Below are positions 27,390 through 35,289 of a DNA stretch of 64,000 nt, piece by piece. Numbering within the stretch: position 1 is the first letter of the stretch; every line of letters starts with the position of its first letter. Both the position numbers and the translations under genes were made by a program. The stretch spans positions 3,596,001 through 3,660,000 of the forward strand of contig NZ_CP022098.1 of assembly GCF_002305875.1 (NCBI RefSeq). Reading direction: 5' to 3'. Origin of the DNA: Cystobacter fuscus (GTDB lineage Bacteria > Myxococcota > Myxococcia > Myxococcales > Myxococcaceae). The notes beneath the pieces were generated by a model. It saw only the letters and a list, made by a program, of their open reading frames with translations. It made no database searches and was not told where the DNA came from.

Positions 27390-29855
27390 TCAAGGCTGGT
27401 GATGGGAGAGCGCGGGTGCAACCACATCCTTGTCCTGCGTCGAGGAAGGCAGGAAGGGGCTCAGGCGCACGTCGTGTCCGTCACTTTCGAGGGTGATGGC
27501 ACCTTGAATGTCGGTGCGCAGACACTCCGTTCCCAAGGCCCGGTAACGCGCTTCCACCTCCGGGTGCGGAAAGCCGAAGCGGTTGCGACGGCCCACGCAG
27601 AAGATGGCGAAGCGCGGACGCAGCCGGGCGAGCAGGCCCTCGGTGGAGGAGGTGCGCGAGCCATGGTGGGGCGCCTTGAGCACCGCCACCGGTCCGAGCG
27701 CTCCCTCCGCGAGCAGGGCCTCCTCGCCCGCCTCCTCCACGTCTCCGGGGAGCAGCACGGTGACGTCGCCATGGCGCACGAGCAGCACCACGCTCGTGTC
27801 GTTCTGGCCCTCCAGCAGCACTCGATCCTCCGGCGGTCCAAGCACCTCCAGCGTGGCCTCCCCGAGGCGGTACGGGGCATGGCCCCGCTGTACTTCCTCG
27901 ACGTGGGCTCCCGCGGCCGAGGCGATGAGCTGCCGCGACAGGGGCCCGTCCGCGCTGTCCGCGGGCAGCCACAGCCGCTCGGTGGGCACCTGTTGCAGCG
28001 CGGAGATGAGACCGAGCGCGTGATCCGGGTGGGGATGGGAGAGGACGGCCAGGTCCAACCGCTCGATGCGGGAGGCGCGCAGGAAGGGGACGACGACGCG
28101 CAGTCCCGGATCCGCGCCGCCGGGCACACCGCCTCCATCGAGCAGCGCGTGGTGTCCCGCGGAGCTGAGCACCATCGCATCTCCCTGGCCCACGGAGAGG
28201 AAGGTGATGCGCAGGCCCGGCTCGGGAAGGACGCGGGGGAGCAGCAGGGCGAGCACCAGGCTCGCGGGCACGAGGAGTCCCCCCAGACGCCAGCGCCGCT
28301 CGCCCAGGGCCCAGCACGCGAGCCCCACGCCATAGAGCAGCGAGGCGGCGGTGCCGAACGAGGGCAGCTCCACGGTGGCCAGGGGCACATGGGCGAAGAA
28401 GCGGGTGAGCCAGAGCAGCACCTGCGAGGCCCATGCGCCGCCCCACAGCAGCGGGGTGGCGAGCACGGGCGCCGCGACGAAGAGGGCCGCGCCGCCCGCG
28501 GCGAAGCCGGTGAGCAGGCCACACAGGGGCAGACAGACGATGTTGGAGACGAGCCCCGCGAGGCTCGCGCGGCCAAACGTCCCGGCCACCAGTGGAAGAC
28601 TCGCGACGGTGACGGCGGCGCTCGCGCAGAACGTCTCCAACACCGTCTCCCGCGTGCTCGCCAGCAGGCGCCGCAGCCGGTGCGGCTCGCGGGGATCGGG
28701 GGGCGGCAGGGGGACGGCCTCGCGCAGCGCGGGGGTGAGCAGCAGCAGGCTGAAGACGGCGAGGAAGGACAGTTGCAGCGAGAGATCGGAGACGCTCGAG
28801 GGCGCCCAGACGACGAGCAGCGCGGCGGCGGCGGCGAGGCTGTTGAGCCCATCGGCCCGGCGCCAGAGCGTGAGCCCCAGCAGGACGACGGTGGCCATCA
28901 CCGCCGAGCGCACCGCGGGAGGCTGGTTGCCGGTGAACACGACATAGGCCCAGACGAAGGGAATGGCGGCGGGGGCCGCGAGCCGCCGCGCATCCACCCG
29001 CCGCGAAATGGGCAGGGCCGCGCCCGCGCGCACGAACAAGCCTCGCAGCAGGGCGAGCGTCATGAGCGCGAGCGCCGCCACGTGCAGCCCGCTCACGCTC
29101 AACACATGCGCCAGCCCGCTGCGCGAGAAGTCCTCCTCCAGGGCGTCATCGAGCGCGGCGCGCTGTCCGGCCGCGAGCGTGAGGAAGAGGGTGGCCGCGT
29201 CGGGCGACGGCGCCACGGCGTGCACCGCCCGGGCGAGCCCCTCCTGGAGTCGGACCAGGGCCTCGCGCCAGTGCGGGGCGGGGGACAGCACGAGCAGGCG
29301 CGCGGGCTCGAAGCCTCCGGTGAAGGCCATCCCCTGTCGCCACCGTTTCGCGGAAAAGTCCTTTTCTCCTGGATTCGCGGCGGGCTCGAGTGGCCGGAGC
29401 CGGGCTTCCAGGCGCAGGCGCTGTCCCGGCAGGAGCGGGGCAAGCGCGCCTCGCGCGGACAGGAGGGCGCGGAAGCGAGCGGGAGTTTCGGCCCTGGCGC
29501 CCACCCGGACGACGGCCAGCAGCAGGCGCGTGGAGTCCGCGGTGACCTCCACGCGCTCCACCTCGCCCTCCAGGACCGCGCGTCCTCCTTCCCTCAGTCC
29601 GGCAGGCACCTCCGCCCCGGCCTCCAGGGACGCCAGCCCCGCGCCCGTGAGCGCCAGGGCCCCGAGCACGCCCAGATGGGCACCAGGCAGGCGGGCGAGC
29701 CCCAGGGCGCCCACCGCCACGGTGGAAGCCATCAGTAATTGGAATGCTCCCTCGCCCGCGCTCGTTTGTATCCACAGACCCGCGCCGAGCATGAGGCTCA
29801 CGGCGGGAAAGAACAGCGGACGTACGGTCAGATCTCGCCACGACGAACGGCCCAT
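27390..29855 (-). CDS. comEC: ComEC/Rec2 competence channel with metallo-beta-lactamase domain
   Basis: About 821 residues. An N-terminal soluble domain (DUF4131-like) lies between the first membrane helices. A Competence domain of many membrane helices follows, with the conserved SGLAHVLSVSGLHVA motif. The C-terminal metallo-beta-lactamase domain has HPHPDHALGLISAL metal ligands and a later APHHGS. ComEC carries single-stranded DNA across the inner membrane during natural transformation; the lactamase-like domain may degrade the other strand. The ATG at 29855 is preferred over GTG at 29873. It diverges from cdnL across about 200 bases, and a small gene follows 5 bases after its stop. Confidence 0.93.
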   Translation of the reverse strand: MGRSSWRDLTVRPLFFPAVSLMLGAGLWIQTSAGEGAFQLLMASTVAVGALGLARLPGAHLGVLGALALTGAGLASLEAGAEVPAGLREGGRAVLEGEVERVEVTADSTRLLLAVVRVGARAETPARFRALLSARGALAPLLPGQRLRLEARLRPLEPAANPGEKDFSAKRWRQGMAFTGGFEPARLLVLSPAPHWREALVRLQEGLARAVHAVAPSPDAATLFLTLAAGQRAALDDALEEDFSRSGLAHVLSVSGLHVAALALMTLALLRGLFVRAGAALPISRRVDARRLAAPAAIPFVWAYVVFTGNQPPAVRSAVMATVVLLGLTLWRRADGLNSLAAAAALLVVWAPSSVSDLSLQLSFLAVFSLLLLTPALREAVPLPPPDPREPHRLRRLLASTRETVLETFCASAAVTVASLPLVAGTFGRASLAGLVSNIVCLPLCGLLTGFAAGGAALFVAAPVLATPLLWGGAWASQVLLWLTRFFAHVPLATVELPSFGTAASLLYGVGLACWALGERRWRLGGLLVPASLVLALLLPRVLPEPGLRITFLSVGQGDAMVLSSAGHHALLDGGGVPGGADPGLRVVVPFLRASRIERLDLAVLSHPHPDHALGLISALQQVPTERLWLPADSADGPLSRQLIASAAGAHVEEVQRGHAPYRLGEATLEVLGPPEDRVLLEGQNDTSVVLLVRHGDVTVLLPGDVEEAGEEALLAEGALGPVAVLKAPHHGSRTSSTEGLLARLRPRFAIFCVGRRNRFGFPHPEVEARYRALGTECLRTDIQGAITLESDGHDVRLSPFLPSSTQDKDVVAPALSHHQP

Positions 29856-29969
29856 CACCCACCCCCCACCCACTCCGTCCAGTCAGGGTGTAGCACTCTA
29901 CCCAAGAGGACACCCACGCAAAGCGGCGCAGGCTAGTCCGGAAAAACCCGCCGGGTCAAGACGCCAAAG

Positions 29970-29998
29970 TTGCTGGAGGGGTTGGATTGTGGTACGAG
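29970..29998 (+). promoter_or_regulatory. Possible promoter for cdnL
   Basis: TTGCTG at 29970-29975 and TACGAG at 29993-29998 are spaced by 17 bases, a weak sigma-70-type pair about 60 bases before the gene. The upstream gap also has the short palindrome ACCCGCCGGGT. A strong ribosome site GGAGG at 30044-30048 precedes the GTG start. The promoter call is tentative because the -10 match is poor. Confidence 0.3.
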
Positions 29999-30057
29999 TA
30001 GGACGTTTTCCGAGGCCGGGTGTCGAGACCAAGCCATCCTAGAGGAGGCGGTAACGA

Positions 30058-30552
30058 GTGCAGACGAGCTTCAAGACCGGCGATAAGGCTGTGTACCCCG
30101 GGCAGGGTGTGGGCGAGGTGATGGGCATCGAGCACACCGAAGTCGCCGGGCAACGTCAGTCCTTCTACGTGTTGCGAATCCTGGAAAACGGGATGCGCAT
30201 CATGATCCCAATCAACAAGGTGGGCTCGGTCGGCCTCCGGGAAATCATCAGCGAGGAAGACGTCAAGCAAGTCTATTCCATCCTGAAGGAGAAGGACATC
30301 TCGGTCGACTCCACGACGTGGAACCGTCGCTACCGGGAGTACATGGAGAAGATCAAGACCGGCTCCGTGTTCGAGATCGCCGAGGTGCTGCGCGACCTGT
30401 ACCTGCTCAAGGGTGACAAGGATCTGTCCTTCGGTGAGCGCAAGATGCTGGACACGGCGCGCTCGCTGCTCATCAAGGAACTGTCGCTGGCCAAGGACTG
30501 CTCCGAGGACGAGATCGAGTCGGACCTGAAGAAGATCTTCAACATCGCCTGA
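30058..30552 (+). CDS. cdnL: CdnL, CarD-family RNA polymerase-binding transcription factor
   Basis: A 164-residue protein whose sequence fits CdnL of myxobacteria. The N-terminal RNA-polymerase-interacting Tudor-like domain has FKTGDKAVYPGQGVGEV. The C-terminal helical domain has the DNA-minor-groove tryptophan in TTWNRRYREYMEK. CdnL stabilises the open complex at rRNA and other sigma-A promoters and is essential in Myxococcus xanthus (established knowledge). The start is GTG at 30058 with GGAGG 9 bases before. A textbook terminator follows, so it is a single-gene unit divergent from comEC. Confidence 0.97.
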   Translation: MQTSFKTGDKAVYPGQGVGEVMGIEHTEVAGQRQSFYVLRILENGMRIMIPINKVGSVGLREIISEEDVKQVYSILKEKDISVDSTTWNRRYREYMEKIKTGSVFEIAEVLRDLYLLKGDKDLSFGERKMLDTARSLLIKELSLAKDCSEDEIESDLKKIFNIA

Positions 30553-30572
30553 GCCTCCTCGGGTGGACGTTG

Positions 30573-30609
30573 AAAACCCCGGCTCCCCATGTGGGGACCG
30601 GGGTTTTTC
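30573..30609 (+). terminator. Intrinsic terminator after cdnL
   Basis: The stem is AAAACCCCGG...TCCCC-atgt-GGGGA-CCGGGGTTTTT, long, almost fully paired and closed by a run of T on the plus strand. The matching A run on the other side makes it work in both directions, which suits the convergent FHA gene ending at 30637. Confidence 0.9.
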
Positions 30610-30636
30610 TTTGGCCCCACGGGCCCGCCCGGGCGG

Positions 30637-31899
30637 CTACGGGCCCTTGAGCTGGGCCTGGGCCTGGGTCAGCGCCTGACGGATGCGCGGCGCGTACGCT
30701 CCCCACCCCTGGGCAATCTGCCGATCCAGGGCGTGCGCCTCGGTGAAGTGGCGGACGGCGGCCGGGGCGTCCCGGGCTTCGAGGGCGGCCTGGCCCGCCT
30801 TCCACGCCTGCTGGAAGCGCTCCAACAGCAGGGCCAGGTTCTCCACGCGCTCGCGCCGGGCGAGGCTCAGGGCCGCCTCGACGTGTCCCGACTCGTATTG
30901 GGCGAGGACCTCTGCCTCCGCGTCGGGATTCGGGGCCGCGTGGGGCTCGGGCGGCGGAGGCTTCGGGGCGGTCTTGACGGAGCCCTCCTTCACGGCGCGG
31001 CCGGTGTCCCGTCCCGGACGGGCGGTGGGGGCGGCGGGCCGGGCCTCCTCGGCGAGCGCCTGGGCACTCGCGGTGGGTGGCGTGGCCTCGGGGACTGGAG
31101 CAGGGGGCTCCGCGGTCACCTCCACCTCGATGTCCGGCTCCCGGGCGCGGAACGCCTCGGATTTCTCCACCGGCGGCTCATCGCGCAGCAGCCGGACCGC
31201 CGAGAGCGTGAGGAACACGGCCACCAGGCCGCTCGACGCGGCGGCGAGCAGGATGAGGCGCTGGGCGCTCAGGCCCACCCGGAGGGGCGAGGCGCGCCGG
31301 CCGTCGGCGCCGCGGCGCGAGGGCATGGGTCCCGGCCCTCTCACGCGCAGCAGCGCGTTGCCCAGGGCGATTTCATCCCCCGAGCGCAGCTCGCGTTCGC
31401 CCGTGAGCCGGACGCGGTTGACGTAGGTGCCGTTCTGGCTGCCCACGTCCTTGAGGAGGAGTCGGTCTCCCAGGCGGGTGAGCTGGGCGTGGCGCCGGCT
31501 GATGGAGGGGTGCTGCAGCCGCAGGTCGGACGAGGAGGCGCGGCCCAACGTCAGCACCCCCTGCTTGATGGGGACCAGCTGGCCCGTTCCGGGACCGCGC
31601 TCGACATAGAGGCAGGCGCGCTCGTGGCCGGGATCCTCGTACTCACCGGAGGAGAAGCGGGTGGGAAACTCGCGGTCCCGCTCTTGTCGAGAGGCGCCCG
31701 CCGCGTGCCGACGCGAACGGCGCGGGCCCACGGGAAACTGGGGCACGCGCTGGGGTCGCGGATCATCGGCCTGCAGGGGCGCCACTTCGTCGTCATCGAA
31801 GGGCAGGTCCACATCATCCGCGGGCGCCGTGGTCTCTCCCCCCTCCGCCACGGAGGGCGGGGCGGAGCGGGGCGGGCGCTTGGGATTCGGAGGACTCAT
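30637..31899 (-). CDS. FHA-domain membrane protein with C-terminal helical domain
   Basis: 420 residues. An N-terminal region of about 95 residues is disordered and charged. A canonical FHA domain (about 96-190) has GRASSSDLRL, SISRRHAQL, DVGSQNGTYVNRVRL and GDEIALGNALLRV. One membrane helix follows (about 213-235, LILLAAASSGLVAVFL), then a long Pro/Ala/Glu-rich linker, and finally a helical TPR-like segment from about residue 335. The FHA domain is cytoplasmic and the helical part periplasmic, so it could pass phosphothreonine signals to envelope partners. It resembles the other FHA membrane gene in plan but not in detail. It is convergent with cdnL and divergent from cysS. Confidence 0.85.
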   Translation of the reverse strand: MSPPNPKRPPRSAPPSVAEGGETTAPADDVDLPFDDDEVAPLQADDPRPQRVPQFPVGPRRSRRHAAGASRQERDREFPTRFSSGEYEDPGHERACLYVERGPGTGQLVPIKQGVLTLGRASSSDLRLQHPSISRRHAQLTRLGDRLLLKDVGSQNGTYVNRVRLTGERELRSGDEIALGNALLRVRGPGPMPSRRGADGRRASPLRVGLSAQRLILLAAASSGLVAVFLTLSAVRLLRDEPPVEKSEAFRAREPDIEVEVTAEPPAPVPEATPPTASAQALAEEARPAAPTARPGRDTGRAVKEGSVKTAPKPPPPEPHAAPNPDAEAEVLAQYESGHVEAALSLARRERVENLALLLERFQQAWKAGQAALEARDAPAAVRHFTEAHALDRQIAQGWGAYAPRIRQALTQAQAQLKGP

Positions 31900-32107
31900 G
31901 GGGGTGCTTCTCCCAGGATTCGATGGCCGGGCGAGACGGGGGGTCTCCCGGGGCAGCAGGATAGTCTTTTTTCGGCCGGGAAGGGGGAGCGAGGGCCCAT
32001 CTATGTTGACTGAGTAGTCGGGCCGTTGTGAAAGTCCCGTCTTTCCGACTGCACGCCGGAATCAGCAGCCGGAAATCGAGAATCGACCGTCCTGGAGGTT
32101 CGTGCAC

Positions 32108-33574
32108 GTGGCCGCCGCATCCATCCGCCTTTTCAACACGATGACGATGCAGAAGGAGACGCTGGTGCCTGTCGTCCCGGGCAAGCTGGGCGTCTATGTG
32201 TGTGGCCCGACGGTCTACAGCTACGTCCACATCGGCAACGCACGCACGTTCACGTCCTTCGATGTCGTGGTGCGTTATCTGCGCCACCGCGGCTTCGACG
32301 TGACGTACGTGCGCAACTACACCGACGTGGACGACAAGATCATCAAGGCCGCCCAGGAGACGGGCGAGGCCCCGGTGGCGCTGGCGGCGCGGTTCGTGGA
32401 GGCGTTCCGCGAGGATGCCCGGGCCCTGCACCTGCTGGAGCCGGACGTCTCGCCCAAGGTGAGCGATCACATTCCGGAGATCCTACGCATCATCGGGAAG
32501 CTGGTGGACAAGGGCGTGGCGTACGCCTCCCAGGGCGACGTGTACTTCTCCGTGCGGCGCTACCCCGACTACGCGAAGCTGTCCAAACGCGACCTGGATG
32601 AGCTGTGCGTGGGCGAGCGCGTCCAGCCCGGAGAGCAGAAGCACGAGCCACTGGACTTCGCCCTGTGGAAGGCCGCCAAGCCGGGCGAGCCGTCCTGGGA
32701 CAGCCCCTGGGGCCCGGGCCGGCCCGGGTGGCACATCGAGTGCTCGGCCATGAGCGAGCGCTACCTGGGCGAGACCTTCGACATCCACGGCGGCGGGTTG
32801 GATCTCATCTTCCCTCACCACGAGAACGAGCTCGCCCAGAGCGAGGCCGCGAGTGGCCACACCCTGGCGCGCTACTGGATGCACTGCGGCTTCCTCGATC
32901 TCGAGGGGGCGAAGATGTCCAAGTCGCTCGGCAACGTGGTGCGCCTGCGCGAGGCACTGGAGCGGGTGGACGCCGAGGCGCTGCGCTTCCTCTTCCTCTC
33001 CACGCACTACCGCCACCCCCTGGCCTTCTCGGACAAGGGCCTGGCGGACGCCGAGCTGCGCATGGAGTACTTCTACGAGACCCTGCGCAAGGTGGACGAG
33101 CGCGTGGGAGGCAAGGAGTTCGTCCCGGGCCCGCTGCACGGCGACGCCGCGCGCTTCATGGCGGACTTCGAGGCCCAGATGGATGACGACTTCAACTCGG
33201 CGGGCGCGCTGGGGGTGCTCTCGGGCCTGTTCGCGATGATGAACGAGCTGGTGGACAAGCCGCCGGTGAAGGACAAGGCCCTGGTGGGCCGCACCCTGCG
33301 GGCGTTGCGCGAGGACGTGCGCAAGGTGTCGGGCATCCTCGGCTTGTTCGAGGAGGAGCCGGCGTCCTGGCTGCTGCGGCGTCGGGATCGGGCCGTGAAG
33401 GAGCGGGGGCTCGACGTGGCGCGGGTGGAACAGTTGATGGCGGCGCGCGCGGAGGCCCGCAAGGCCAAGGACTTCGCCGAGGCGGACCGGCTGCGCGGCG
33501 AGCTGAAGTCCCTGGGCGTGGAGATCATGGACACCGCGGCGGGCACCCTGTGGAAGGTGGCCGCGCCCGCGTAG
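32108..33574 (+). CDS. cysS: Cysteinyl-tRNA synthetase
   Basis: 488 residues counted from GTG at 32108, which stands 9 bases after the GGAGG at 32094-32098; GTG at 32102 is too close to it. The class I synthetase marks are present: VCGPTVYSYVHIGNAR (HIGH motif and zinc cysteine), the later zinc ligands CSAM and HHENE, and KMSKSLGN. The length is usual. It charges tRNA-Cys with cysteine. It is divergent from the FHA gene, with about 200 bases between them in which I see no leader structure I would defend. Confidence 0.98.
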   Translation: MAAASIRLFNTMTMQKETLVPVVPGKLGVYVCGPTVYSYVHIGNARTFTSFDVVVRYLRHRGFDVTYVRNYTDVDDKIIKAAQETGEAPVALAARFVEAFREDARALHLLEPDVSPKVSDHIPEILRIIGKLVDKGVAYASQGDVYFSVRRYPDYAKLSKRDLDELCVGERVQPGEQKHEPLDFALWKAAKPGEPSWDSPWGPGRPGWHIECSAMSERYLGETFDIHGGGLDLIFPHHENELAQSEAASGHTLARYWMHCGFLDLEGAKMSKSLGNVVRLREALERVDAEALRFLFLSTHYRHPLAFSDKGLADAELRMEYFYETLRKVDERVGGKEFVPGPLHGDAARFMADFEAQMDDDFNSAGALGVLSGLFAMMNELVDKPPVKDKALVGRTLRALREDVRKVSGILGLFEEEPASWLLRRRDRAVKERGLDVARVEQLMAARAEARKAKDFAEADRLRGELKSLGVEIMDTAAGTLWKVAAPA

Positions 33575-33615
33575 GGCCCTCTCTTTTTTTTGCTGCTATC
33601 CAGGTGCCGACGAAC

Positions 33616-33637
33616 GACGAGTCCCCGAGGGCTCGTC
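33616..33637. other. Stem-loop downstream of cysS
   Basis: GACGAG-t-CCC-cga-GGG-CTCGTC forms a nine-pair stem with a single bulged T. A T run lies before it (after the cysS stop) rather than after it, so this is not a standard intrinsic terminator. It could limit read-through into the golvesin-domain gene or protect an mRNA 3' end. Confidence 0.35.
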
Positions 33638-33754
33638 GCTCGCCGATGACGCAGTGTTTCCGCTTGCACCGCGACAGATACGGATTTCTCGTATTTATCA
33701 GTTTCCAAGAAAACGCTAGGGTTGGACGCCTACTTACTCACCGGGAGTCCACCC

Positions 33755-35212
33755 ATGCGCTCGAGGCCGCGGTCCATCTTCATGACGATGATGTGGGGAG
33801 TCGCTCTCGCGGGAGGTTCCGCGTTCGCGGAGAGCCCCCAGCCGTCCGACGCGGCGTCTTCGCGGGTGGCCCTTGCGGCGAGTGCCAGCACCTCGCGTTG
33901 GACGGAGGAGTTCGCCACCGGCGAGGGCACGGGTGAGCTCGTGCGCACCCGGGAGGGGTTGCTCTTCGAGCCCTATGCCGTCATGCGCAGGCCCGAGGGG
34001 TTGAGCCGGCTCACCGGCCTCTACACCTTTCCGGCCCGTCGGCTGGAGCAGCCCGTGGACACGATCCGGCCGCTGCTCCAGGCGAGTGCTTCCCCGGAGA
34101 TGGGCGTCGAGGTGGATGTCCGGGTGCGTACGCCCGATGGAGCCTGGAGCGAGTGGCGCACCGCCAGCGCGGGAGAGGTCGCGCACCTGCCTCGCGCCGG
34201 CACGGAGGTGCAGGTGAGGCTCGCGCTCCTCGCGGACGAGCACGGCCGCGGTCCCGTGGTGCGGGAGGTGCGGCTGGAGGGCTCGTTGGAGGGAGGCGCG
34301 TCGGGGGAGGAGTTCCAATCCCTGGCGGCGCTGAGCTATCGCGTCTTCGCCACGCGCGAGGGCCTGGTGGGGGGCACGACCGCCAATGGCCATGTCATCA
34401 AATCCAACGATCGTTTCGTGGCGCTGCCGTCGCGCCGGGCGCTCGCGTCCAATGGCGGCTCCGAGTACCAGGTGAAGGTGTGCTACCCGAAGACGGGCAA
34501 GTGCACGACCACCTCCGTCTGGGACGTGGGGCCCTGGAACACGAAGGATGACTATTGGAATCCCTCGAGTGTCCGCGAGATGTGGAAGACCCTGCCGCAA
34601 GGCAAGCCCGAGGCCCAGGCCGCCTATCAAGACGGGTTCAACGGCGGGTTGGATCAATTCGGGCGCCGTCCCGCCAACCCCGCGGGCATCGACATCGCCG
34701 ACGGGGCGTTCTGGACGGACCTGGGGATGAGCAACAACGACTGGGTCGACGTGACGTACCTGTGGACGTCGGGAGGGAGCACCCCCACGGGCCTGGTCAT
34801 CGACAGCAACAACGCCAACAACGACAGCACCCGGGGCTACATTCAGCTCGCGGGGACCAGCTGGGCCTCGTCCACGAACGTGGCGGGCTACTACGGCTCG
34901 AACTATCTCGCCTCGCCCACCGCGGCCGTCTCCGAGCCGGCGACGTTCTGGTTCTACCTGCCCACGGCGGCCACCCGGACGATCGACGCCTGGTGGACCG
35001 CGGCGAGTGATCGCTCGACGACCGCGCCCTTCATCATCTGGGACGCCAATGGCACCCAGCTGGCCACCGTGAAGGTGAATCAGCAGGCCAACGGCGGCAG
35101 GTGGAACACCCTCGGCACGTGGAGCTTCCCCGCGGGCTGGAACAAGGTGCAGTTGAGCCGCTGGACCACGGCGGGCGCCTACGTCATCGCCGACGCGATC
35201 CAGGTGCGGTAG
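33755..35212 (+). CDS. Secreted protein with golvesin C-terminal-like domain
   Basis: 485 residues from the ATG at 33755, with a signal peptide ending near GGSAFAES. An N-terminal beta-rich region has DVRVRTPDGAWSEW (about 130), of the type seen in secreted amidases and surface proteins of myxobacteria. A middle segment has VKVCYPKTGKCTTTSVWDVG and a WNTKDDYW stretch. The C-terminal 130 residues (VIDSNNANNDSTRGYI to YVIADAIQVR) match the golvesin/xanthan-lyase C-terminal domain, likely a carbohydrate-binding sandwich. No catalytic motif is firm, so a polysaccharide-binding secreted role is inferred. It faces the GH26 gene across a strong stem-loop. Confidence 0.78.
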   Translation: MRSRPRSIFMTMMWGVALAGGSAFAESPQPSDAASSRVALAASASTSRWTEEFATGEGTGELVRTREGLLFEPYAVMRRPEGLSRLTGLYTFPARRLEQPVDTIRPLLQASASPEMGVEVDVRVRTPDGAWSEWRTASAGEVAHLPRAGTEVQVRLALLADEHGRGPVVREVRLEGSLEGGASGEEFQSLAALSYRVFATREGLVGGTTANGHVIKSNDRFVALPSRRALASNGGSEYQVKVCYPKTGKCTTTSVWDVGPWNTKDDYWNPSSVREMWKTLPQGKPEAQAAYQDGFNGGLDQFGRRPANPAGIDIADGAFWTDLGMSNNDWVDVTYLWTSGGSTPTGLVIDSNNANNDSTRGYIQLAGTSWASSTNVAGYYGSNYLASPTAAVSEPATFWFYLPTAATRTIDAWWTAASDRSTTAPFIIWDANGTQLATVKVNQQANGGRWNTLGTWSFPAGWNKVQLSRWTTAGAYVIADAIQVR

Positions 35213-35234
35213 CGGCCTTTCTCATGAGCGGCAT

Positions 35235-35270
35235 CGCCGCCCGGAGTCCGCTCGGGACTCCGTGGCGGCG
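35235..35270. terminator. Bidirectional stem-loop between convergent genes
   Basis: CGCCGCC (35235-35241) pairs with GGCGGCG (35264-35270). Inside it GGAGTCC (35243-35249) pairs with GGACTCC (35255-35261) around a five-base loop. This gives 14 pairs with a small internal mismatch, centred in the 77-base gap between two convergent genes. No T run follows, as is common for GC-rich terminators. Confidence 0.55.
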
Positions 35271-35289
35271 GACGCCCTGGCTCCTCCGC

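Noticed and set aside
27369-29738. Plus-strand open frame of about 789 codons opposite comEC
   Set aside because: Shadow of comEC; charged low-complexity text without fold or ribosome site.
33575-33600. T run after cysS as an intrinsic terminator
   Set aside because: The run of T follows only a short loopless palindrome (AGGGCCCT), which cannot form a hairpin; the better stem at 33616 lies after it and lacks its own T run.
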